64,000 nt of DNA from DASXIF01 sp036498145. GTDB lineage: Bacteria > Actinomycetota > Actinomycetes > Mycobacteriales > Jatrophihabitantaceae. Below are positions 43,232 through 51,300 of the stretch, in pieces; within the stretch, counting starts at the first letter, position 1; the number at the start of each line of letters is the position of its first letter. The stretch is from the NCBI GenBank assembly GCA_963708625.1, contig CAVPSV010000004.1, positions 992,001-1,056,000 on the forward strand, in the 5' to 3' direction. The notes beneath the pieces were generated by a model. That model made no database searches. It was not told the origin of the DNA and saw nothing but the letters and a program-made list of their open reading frames with translations. A program made the position numbers and the translations under genes.

Positions 43232-43690
43232 TCACTCGGCCGCGGTGTCGCGAGCCGGCCACGGGTACAGGCTCGGGTGGTACCCGTGGGAGCGCATCAC
43301 GCCGGCGTCGAGGTCGAACTCAACGTTGCTGTGCTGGTGACTGCCGCCGGCGTGGACGATCGCGGCGAGCGTCAACTGCAGGTGGTAGCGGTCGACCCCG
43401 GCTGCGATGTCGCCAAGGTCGATCGGGCGCGTTTCGAGCAAGGCAGCGACGAGTTGAAGGATGCGTCGCTCTCCCCCGGCGTACGCCCCGATCCCGTCGT
43501 CGCTGATCCGCTCGACGTCGAGCCATAGTCGGCCGAGGTTGTTCTCGGACTCGCGCACCCACGGGTTGCCGCGCTGCGCGAAGCGGCCGTTGAGGGCGCG
43601 GATCAGCAGTTCGACCGAGGCCTCGGTGTTGTACATGCCACGGGCCCATTGGCGCAGCTGCTCGGGCGCGTCGGTCTCGGTGGTGCTCAT
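43232..43690 (-). CDS. Hypothetical protein of the mobile element
   Basis: A 152-residue protein (MSTTETDAPEQLRQWARGMY..) with a helical first half and a His-rich stretch IVHAGGSHQHSNVEFDL. No family or catalytic motif is recognised. Similar short genes sit beside AlpA-like and DUF932 genes on actinobacterial elements. It is on the same strand as the HTH gene 88 bp upstream and is probably cotranscribed with it. Confidence 0.55.
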   Translation of the reverse strand: MSTTETDAPEQLRQWARGMYNTEASVELLIRALNGRFAQRGNPWVRESENNLGRLWLDVERISDDGIGAYAGGERRILQLVAALLETRPIDLGDIAAGVDRYHLQLTLAAIVHAGGSHQHSNVEFDLDAGVMRSHGYHPSLYPWPARDTAAE

Positions 43691-43778
43691 CGAGGTCCTG
43701 TCTCGCGGGACGCTAGCGATCGTGCGCCTGGCCTCTGACAAAACCAGACTGGTAGGGCTCGCTTTTCTTGCACGCCGG

Positions 43779-43997
43779 TTAGCTCGAGTGGTCGGCGGCG
43801 AGCGGGTGCAGGGCTCGGCCGCGTTTGTTGGCCCATTTTTCGATGTCGGCGAGGTCCCAGACCTTGCCCATAGCCAGTTCGGCGATGGGTGCCGGGAAGT
43901 CGTCGCGCGCTGCGAGTTGTGCGAAGCGCGTCCGACTGACGCCCAGGACCTGGATGAGTTCGGCGGGGCCGAGTAAACGGACTGGCACGTCAAGCAT
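43779..43997 (-). CDS. AlpA-like helix-turn-helix protein (excisionase type)
   Basis: A 72-residue MerR/AlpA-type winged helix: LLGPAELIQVLGVSRTRFAQ, then RDDFPAPIAELAMGKVWDLA and DIEKWANKRGR. This is the usual layout of excisionases and small element regulators (HTH plus W-x(5)-D/E-W wing). I chose the ATG at 43997; an in-frame ATG 20 codons upstream would extend into the palindromic operator. Confidence 0.85.
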   Translation of the reverse strand: MLDVPVRLLGPAELIQVLGVSRTRFAQLAARDDFPAPIAELAMGKVWDLADIEKWANKRGRALHPLAADHSS

Positions 43998-44013
43998 GGT
44001 AACCACGAACGGC

Positions 44014-44064
44014 ACTGTACAGCATAGACACTGGCTTGTGTTAGCACTGTCTATCATGTACAGT
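44014..44064. promoter_or_regulatory. Long interrupted palindrome between divergent genes
   Basis: ACTGTACAGCATAGACA (44014-44030) and TGTCTATCATGTACAGT (44048-44064) are inverted repeats with 15 of 17 matches around a 17-bp spacer. It lies between the AlpA-like gene (minus) and the DUF932 gene (plus) and is probably the operator for both promoters. Confidence 0.65.
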
Positions 44065-44117
44065 GGTACTCATGAGCAGGGCAGCCAGGCCAGGCTCGAC
44101 CAGAAGGGAACCACATC

Positions 44118-45114
44118 GTGGCGCATGAGTTGGAGACCATCGGCAGACGGACCGCGTTCGTGTCGGCCCGTGAGCACGCCTGGCACAAGCTCGGGCAGGT
44201 GCTGCCGGGCGCATTCACCGCAGCCGAGGCGATGCAGCACGCGCAGTTGGGCGGCTGGAACGTCCGCAAAGAGCCGCTACAGACGGTCGTCGTTGGCCGA
44301 GATGGCGTAACGACGCTGCCGATCGAGAACAAGTTCGCCACTGTGCGCACCAACCCCGAGACCGGCACGCCGGAGGTGCTGGGCGTCGTGGGCTCGGCGT
44401 ATCGGCCGATCCAGAACGAGGCGCATTGCGAGATCCTCGACGCGCTGGTCGACGAGTCGGGCGCGCACTTCGAGACCGCCGGTTCCCTCAAGGGTGGCCG
44501 TCAGGTGTTCCTCACGATGAAACTGCCGCACGGTATCCAGGTCGGCGGCGTCGACCACGTCGATACCTACGTTGCCGCCCTCAACAGCCACGACGGTTCG
44601 ACCGCGTTTCGACTCCTGGTGACACCGATTCGTGTCGTGTGCGCGAACACCCAGGCCGCCGCGATCCGCCGGGCCAAGGCGTCGTTCTCGATTCAGCACA
44701 GCGCCGGCGCCCCGGGTCGCATTCAGGCCGCGCGGGAGGCGCTGGGCCTGACGTTCGCCTACATGGACGCATTCCAAGCCGAAGCCGAAAAGATGCTCGA
44801 CGCGGGAACCACCGAAGCTGAGTTCGTGCAGATCACCCCGCCAGCTGTGGCCGCTTGAACGAAGCGCCGGCGGGCGGACCCGGACCAACGCCCGACGCCG
44901 CGAGCACGCGCTCACCCGGCTGTTCAGCGATGCGTCCACCAACGCCGCGATCCGGGGCACCCGCTGGGCCGGCTACCAAGCCGTCACCGAGTACATCGAC
45001 CACTTCTCCCCCGTCGCCGGCACGCGCAACGCCGCCGCCGTGCGCGCCGAACGGGTCGCCACAGGTGTTGTGACCCCCATCAAGACGCGAGCCTTCGACC
45101 TGCTCGCCGTCTGA
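44118..45114 (+). CDS. DUF932 (phage/plasmid-like) protein, frameshifted near the end
   Basis: The main frame (44118-44858) has MAHELETIGRRTAFVSAREH, WHKLGQ and ENKFATVRTNPETG, hallmarks of the DUF932 family found on plasmids, phages and integrative elements. It stops at 44858, but the next frame carries the family's C-terminus: NAAIRGTRWAGYQAVTEYID, HFSPV and VTPIKTRAFDLLAV, ending at 45114. One extra or missing base near 44830-44870 accounts for this. The role is unknown, though DUF932 genes are among the most abundant on actinobacterial mobile DNA. It follows the palindrome at 44014. Confidence 0.82.
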
Positions 45115-45202
45115 CCATCGAGACGCCGGGACCGGCCCACTCGAATTGGGCCGGTCCCGGACACCCGCACCTGCCACACCAACGCCCGAAGGAGCATCCG
45201 CC

Positions 45203-45484
45203 ATGTCCACCGCAATCAGCCCAGCCATCCGCACAGCGCACGACAGCCTCGACCACATCGCCGCCATGCCGTGGCCGCACGACCCGATTCCGGAGATTCT
45301 GGCCCGCGTCGAGGCGCTGGCCCCACTGCTCGGCCTGGTCGAGCCCACCTCAACCGCCGTCGATCACGTGCTGCACCAGCTGCGCGCCGATGGCCGCGTG
45401 CTCGCCCAGGTGGACAGCTTCGGCCTGGTCCTCGGCCCATTGCGTACCCGCTACCTGGCCGCGATCGACGCCGTTACCCGCTGA
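45203..45484 (+). CDS. Small hypothetical protein of the mobile element
   Basis: A 93-residue protein (MSTAISPAIRTAHDSLDHIA..) with a good AAGGAG site eight bases before the ATG. It is helical and lacks cysteines. It is placed between DUF932 and ParB-like genes with short gaps, so it is probably in one operon with them. Confidence 0.6.
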   Translation: MSTAISPAIRTAHDSLDHIAAMPWPHDPIPEILARVEALAPLLGLVEPTSTAVDHVLHQLRADGRVLAQVDSFGLVLGPLRTRYLAAIDAVTR

Positions 45485-45510
45485 CCATCAGACATCGAAG
45501 GAGAACCACC

Positions 45511-47085
45511 ATGACCCCAACACAGAACACCGTCACCGGGTCGCCGGCGTCGGACTCGTCGGCTCTGCTCGTGATGCTCGACCCGTCCACGCTGCTGCTC
45601 GACGGCAACGTCCGCGGCACCGTCCACCTCGACAAAGACTTCCTCGCCTCGATCCGCGAGTACGGAGTCCTCGTGCCAATCGTGGCCGTCCGCACAGACG
45701 CGGGCGAGCACCGAGTCCGCTACGGGCAGCGCCGAACGCTGGCCGCGATCGAGACCAAGCGCCCGATCGTCCCGGTCTATGTCGCGGGCGACGAAGCGAG
45801 CACCGACGCCGCCACGATCGAGCGGATCGTGACCCAGGTTCACGAGAACGAGTTCCGGGCCGGGCTATGCACCGCCGATAAGACCGCCGCCGTCGAGCAG
45901 CTCTCGTTGCTGGGCCTGTCGGCCGCGCAGATCGCCAAGCAGGTCAAGGGCAGGCGCTCGGACGTCGACGCCGCGCTGACGGTCGCCGGGTCGAAACTGG
46001 CCAAGCGGTCCACCGAGCGCTACGACTTCTTGACCCTGGACATGGCGGCGGCCGTGGCCGAGTTCGAGAACGAACCGCAGACCGTGAAGGCCCTTATCGC
46101 GTCGGCGAAGCAAGGCGACGGTTCGTTCGCCCACGTCGCCCAGCGCGCCCGCGATGACCGCGCCCGAAAGCAGGCCTGCGAGGCTGTCGCCGCTGAGCTC
46201 GCCACGGCGCGCGTGACCGTCATCGATCACCCCGGCTACAGCAACCCGCTTGTCCTGCCGTTGTCTCGGTTGGCTGATCCTGCGACCGGGCAGGACATCA
46301 CCCCGGCAGGGCACAAACGCTGCCCCGGCCATGTCGCCTATGTCAGCGACGATTGGCGAGGCATCCACGCCATCTACGCCTGCAGCGACTGGAAGGCCCA
46401 CGGCCACCGGGACCGCCACCGTCCCCGCAAAGTGCCCGCGGTGCAGATGAGTGAGCCCGAGCGGGACAAGGCACGCGCCGATCGCCGCAAGGTCATCGAG
46501 TGCAACAAGGCGTGGCCGAGTGCGACGAAGGTACGCCGAGCCTGGCTGCGGACCCTCCTGGCCCACAAGAGTCCACCGAAGGGTGCGGCCGGGTTCGTCG
46601 CGGCCGAGCTGGCCCACGGCGAACAGGCCCTGGGTGGTGCACTCGGCTACGGCGGCAACAGCGTGTTGCACGAGCTGGTCGGGGTCAAGACCAAGGATGC
46701 TCTGGCCGAGGCCGCGAGCCGAGCGTCGGACGGTCGTGCCCAGGTGCTCGCCCTGGCGTTCGTGCTGGCCGCCTACGAGGCCGCCACCAGCAACGACACG
46801 TGGCGACGCCACAGCACAGGCACCAGCCGCTACTTCGCGTTCCTCGCAGCCAACGGCTATGAACTGGCCGACGTCGAGCGCCTGTGCCTGCCCAAGGCAC
46901 CGAAGAAGGCCACGGCCAACACACCGCGGCGCCGGGCGGCTACCAACGGCATCGAGCCAACCGACCAGCCCGCCGGTGACGCCAGCGTCGGCCGGCGACT
47001 CGGCCGCGTGACCGAGTCCCGGTCCGCCGAGTGGGTGCTCCCCCGCGAGCTGGTCACGGCAGCCGGGGAGGTCGGCCGGCCCTGA
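45511..47085 (+). CDS. ParB/RepB-like N-terminal domain protein
   Basis: A 524-residue protein. The first 110 residues follow the ParB/Srx fold: LLDGNVRGTVHLDKDFLASI, REYGVLVPIVAVRTDAGEHR and VRYGQRRTLAAIE. This is followed by an HTH-type segment (LGLSAAQIAKQVKGRRSDVD). The middle and C-terminus are unique, with an isolated KRCPGHVAYV segment. No ParA partner is nearby, so it is more likely a regulator or single-strand nuclease of the element than a true partition protein. The start is supported by GAAGGAG. Confidence 0.75.
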   Translation: MTPTQNTVTGSPASDSSALLVMLDPSTLLLDGNVRGTVHLDKDFLASIREYGVLVPIVAVRTDAGEHRVRYGQRRTLAAIETKRPIVPVYVAGDEASTDAATIERIVTQVHENEFRAGLCTADKTAAVEQLSLLGLSAAQIAKQVKGRRSDVDAALTVAGSKLAKRSTERYDFLTLDMAAAVAEFENEPQTVKALIASAKQGDGSFAHVAQRARDDRARKQACEAVAAELATARVTVIDHPGYSNPLVLPLSRLADPATGQDITPAGHKRCPGHVAYVSDDWRGIHAIYACSDWKAHGHRDRHRPRKVPAVQMSEPERDKARADRRKVIECNKAWPSATKVRRAWLRTLLAHKSPPKGAAGFVAAELAHGEQALGGALGYGGNSVLHELVGVKTKDALAEAASRASDGRAQVLALAFVLAAYEAATSNDTWRRHSTGTSRYFAFLAANGYELADVERLCLPKAPKKATANTPRRRAATNGIEPTDQPAGDASVGRRLGRVTESRSAEWVLPRELVTAAGEVGRP

Positions 47086-47158
47086 CTGCGTGGCCGCGTT
47101 CGGCGTGACGCTGCAACCGGAACTACCACCACTTGCCGAGACCGTCACCAGAGCAGTT

Positions 47159-47665
47159 TCACCACAACGCGAGGTTGTCGCGCAGCGGGTCACCAGCCGC
47201 CAGCGCGTCACGCAACATGAGGGCCAGCACCGCCGGGTCGTGGTCGGCGCTGGCCCTCAGCGCGTCGCGGACCGCGCGTGAGACCCCGGCGGGGCCGCGG
47301 GTGTCGACCAGCCCAGGGTGCGGGCCGCGTAAGCGACCACGGCGCACCGCCTGGCGGACGTTCTCGGCCTGGGTCGACACACGGACGTGGCCGGGCAAGT
47401 CGGTGCGGACACACAGGCGGAAGTCGCAATCGTGCAGCACGGTTGCTCCAGCCGCCACGTTGCCCCACGCCAGCACGGCGGCCACGACGTGAGTGCTGAC
47501 CGTTCGTTTGCGGCCATCAGCGCGGCGCATCGCGAACCGGCCGTAGCCGTCTCGCCCGACCGCGCCACCCCACACAATGCAGCTTGTCGTTGGCAGCAGC
47601 TTGGCCGCGAACCGCGCACGGTCAGCGTCGGTCAGGTCTAAGACCACGCCGGGCGACTTGCTCAC
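47159..47665 (-). CDS. HNH endonuclease, phage/homing type
   Basis: A 168-residue HNH protein. TTSCIVWGGAVGRDGYGRFA is the usual opening strand pair, and VLHDCDFRLCVRTDLPGHVR carries the H-x-C-D...C...H core of the HNH motif. Homing-type HNH genes of this shape are common in actinobacterial phages and elements. Its 58-residue tail has no recognised domain. It is opposite in orientation to the parB-like and relaxase genes. Confidence 0.78.
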   Translation of the reverse strand: MSKSPGVVLDLTDADRARFAAKLLPTTSCIVWGGAVGRDGYGRFAMRRADGRKRTVSTHVVAAVLAWGNVAAGATVLHDCDFRLCVRTDLPGHVRVSTQAENVRQAVRRGRLRGPHPGLVDTRGPAGVSRAVRDALRASADHDPAVLALMLRDALAAGDPLRDNLALW

Positions 47666-47677
47666 GGTTGGTGTGTG

Positions 47678-48187
47678 TCAGGCGGTCCCGACAGCCAGAC
47701 TGGAAAGAGCTGGCGTGCCGTCGGCCGGCTCGTTGTGTGCGGTGTCCGCAGCGGACGGCTTGGGATCACTCGTGCGCTCGCGGGAGGCGCGTCGAACGTC
47801 GGTGGCCGCAAGGCCGGTGAGGTCCGCGACCTCTTTCGGAGACCACCGGTCGTCCAAGAGTTGTCGAACGGCGGTCGCGATGACCGAATCCACGCCGCTG
47901 ACGCTCGAACTGTAGGCAGCCTCGGCCCGCTGACGCGCGTGCGCTCGACGGCTCTCCAGCCTGGTCCGGGCTTCCTGCAGCGCGTCTTGATAGGTCTGTT
48001 CGGCCTTGGTGAAGGTCGCGTCCCTGCGTTCCTCGGCTGTGCTTCGCGATTTCAGGGCGGACCAGATCCGATCGGACGCCTCCTGGGCGCGCGCGATTCG
48101 CGCCGTGGCGGCCTCGGCCTCGGCGGCGAGCCGAGCCCGGGCATCCGCCTGCCGCTCCCGCAACTGCCTCGTCTTGACGTTTCCCAT
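47678..48187 (-). CDS. Coiled-coil protein with a C-terminal HTH
   Basis: A 169-residue protein. About residues 5-100 form a long charged coiled coil (RERQADARARLAAEAEAATA, EERRDATFTKAEQTYQDALQ), and about residues 110-140 form an HTH (DRWSPKEVADLTGLAATDVR). It lies immediately upstream of, and divergent from, the relaxase, a position often held by relaxosome accessory DNA-binding proteins. That role is an inference. I use the ATG at 48187; longer frames run to 48226. Confidence 0.6.
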   Translation of the reverse strand: MGNVKTRQLRERQADARARLAAEAEAATARIARAQEASDRIWSALKSRSTAEERRDATFTKAEQTYQDALQEARTRLESRRAHARQRAEAAYSSSVSGVDSVIATAVRQLLDDRWSPKEVADLTGLAATDVRRASRERTSDPKPSAADTAHNEPADGTPALSSLAVGTA

Positions 48188-48343
48188 GCCGCCCATACCT
48201 CTCATCCCATCCCGACCAGTCATCACATCTATACCACCACAGACCGCCCTAATCCTTCCGGCTCATCCTGTACTCTCCCAAAATCATCACACCTCTTGCA
48301 TAGTTGGTAACAGACACATAACGGATGAGGGAGCTCCGCCGCA

Positions 48344-51300
48344 ATGATGAGCTTGCACAAGCTCACCGCCGGCGACGGCTACACCTACCTGACCCGCCAG
48401 GTCGCTGCGATGGACGCGACCGAGCGCGGGTACAAGTCGCTCAACGACTACTACTCGGCCAAGGGCGAGGCGCCCGGCCGCTGGTTCGGAGCCGGTCTCG
48501 CCGGCCTCGACCTGCAGCCCGGGGCGGTGGTCACCGAACAGCAGATGAAGCTCCTCTTCGGTGAGGGCCGGCACCCGAACACCAAGCAGATCGAGGCGGA
48601 GATCCTGTCCGCACCGGACGGGGCGGTGCTCGGCGATCGAGCCAAGGCGGTCGACCGGGCGACGCGACTGGGCCGCGTCTACCCGATCTATGAAGCCAGC
48701 AGCGAGTATCGCAAGCGGCTCGGCGAGGCGTACCAGGCGTTCAACACGGTTCGTGAGCGGGCGAGCAACGCGCAAATCGAGGAAGCCGACCGGGCGCGAA
48801 TCCGCAGCGACGTGGCCAGCGCGATGTTCGCCGAGCAGCACAACCGCTTCCCCGCATCGGGGGGTGAGTTCTCCTCGTTCCTGGCCACGATCTCGCGGCC
48901 GGTCAGCTCGGCGATCGCCGGCTATGACCTGACATTCACACCCGTCAAGTCGTTCTCCACGCTCTGGGGACTCACCGACCGGGGCGAGGCCGAACTGATG
49001 AACGATGCCATGCTCGCGGCAGCGCAGAAGACGATCCGGTGGGCGGAACAGAACATCGCCTACACCCGGATCGGGCCGAACGGTGTCCAGCGGGTGCCGG
49101 TCAAGGGCCTGGTCGTCGCCGCGTTCGTGCACCGAGACTCGCGCGCTGGGGAACCGAACCTGCATTTGCACGCGACCGTGTCGGGCAAGGTACAGGCCCT
49201 GGACGGTCGCTGGCTTGCCCTCGACGGCGCGATGCTGCACAAGTACGCGGTGCCCATGTCGGAGTACTTCAACGCCGCACTGGAGGCCGAGCACACCGCC
49301 CGGGTGCCCCACATCCGCTATGCCGCAGCACCACGTCCGGACGGCAAACGGTGCACCCGCGAGATCGCCGGTGTGAACCCGACCCTGACGAGCGAGACGT
49401 TCTCCTCGCGGGGCCGCCAGATCAAGGAGCGGACCAAGCAGCTCATCGCCAAGTTCACCGGTGACCATCACCGGGTGCCCACCGGGGTGGAGCAGTACCG
49501 CCTCGCGCAGCAAGCCACCCTCGACACCCGCCAGGGCAAACACGAGCCCCGGGCGGAGGCGGACCAGCGCCGCTCCTGGCGGGCGCAGGCGGTCGCAGCG
49601 ATCCGCGACGACGGCCTCAGACGGATGTTCCGCGCCGTGCGAGCGGCGCCGACAAGCGTCGCGTGGTCGCCGGTCACCGCCGAACTCCTCACCAAACTCG
49701 CCGACAAGACCGCCCAGATCATCGCCGAGGAGCGGGCGAGCTGGCAGCACAACCACGTCCTGGCCGAGGCGACCCGGCAGGCACACAACGCCGGCATCCG
49801 CCCGGAGCAGTTCAACGAGATCGCCCCGGCGATCACCGACCAGGTCCTCGCCCGGTCGGTACCGCTCGGCGCAGACGCCGACGTGCCGCTCGAACTCACC
49901 CCGACCGTGATGCGCTCGGCTGCCGGGTTCGACCAGGCGATCCGCCAGCTCTACACCAGCCCCGCCGTGCTGGCCGGCGAAGCGCGAATCGTCGCCGCTG
50001 CCGGCAGACGAGACGGCCGCATCGCCACCGAGATGGACGTGCAACCCGCTCTCGCGGAGTGGTCGGCCAACCACAACGGCGCCGAACTGAACACATCGCA
50101 AGTCCAGATGGTGAGTGCGATCGCCACCGAAGGCCGCCGCGTCGGCTTGACCTTGGCACCGGCCGGCACGGGCAAGACGACCGCGATGGGCGTCCTGGCC
50201 ACGGCCTGGCAGAACTCCGGCGGCACCGTCATCGGCCTGGCCCCCAGCGCCGCGTCCGCCCGCGAACTGTCCGACGCCCTGGGCGGCATCCACGCCGACA
50301 CCCTGCACAAACTCGTCTGGGAAATCGACCGAACTCCCCCGTCGACGTGGCCGGCCTGGATCAAGCAGATCGACGCCACAACCCTGCTCATCATCGACGA
50401 AGCCGGCCTCGCCGGCACCCCGCAACTCGACGCCGCGATCGGCTTCGTGCTCGGCCGCGGCGGCCGCGTCGAACTCGTCGGCGACGACAAACAGCAAGCA
50501 GCCGCCGGAGCCGGCGGCATCCTGCGCAACATCGCCGCCGAGCACGGCGCACTCACCCTCGACGAGGTGATGCGCTTCCACGACGACGCGGAGAAGGCCG
50601 CATCCCTCGCCCTGCGCAACGGCGACGTCACCGCCCTGGGCTACTACCTCGACCACCAACGACTACGCGTCTCGACTCCCGACACCGTCCTCGACGACGT
50701 CTACGAAGGATGGGCAGCCGATATCGCCACCGGCAAAGCCTCAATCATGACCGCGCCCACCCTCGAACAGGTCGCACAACTCAACGCCCGCGCCCGCGCC
50801 GACCGGCTCACCGCCGCCGGCGGAACCGTCGGCCGCGACGCGCAGCTCGCCGGCGGCGAAACCGCGTCGGCCGGCGACACCATCCTCACCAAACGGAACA
50901 ACCGAAGCCTGTCCCTGGGCGGCACCGACTTCGTCAAGAACGGCGACCGGTGGCGAATCGAGAAGGTCCACCGCAACGGCGACCTGTCCGTCACCCACCT
51001 CGCCCGCGGCAAGAAAACCACCCTGCCCGCCGCGTACGTGCGCGAGTCTGCGCGGCTCGGCTACGCCGACACCGCCGTGTCCGTGCAGGGCCGCACCGTC
51101 GGCGATCAGCGCATCGAAGGAACCTCGCACAACGTCATCGACCCGGCCAGTGACCGCAACTCCTTCTACACACTGATGACCCGCGCCGTCGCGGGCAACT
51201 ACGCCTACCTCCCGATGGGGCCCATCGGCGGAGCGGGCGACGGCGACGGCATCACCCGCTCCGAGACGATGGCACCCCCCAGCATCACGGACATGGCCGT

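Noticed and set aside
48287..50659. A 790-codon minus-strand frame opposite the relaxase.
   Set aside because: It is the mirror of the relaxase coding strand. The relaxase carries the His triad and Walker motifs; the opposite frame has none.
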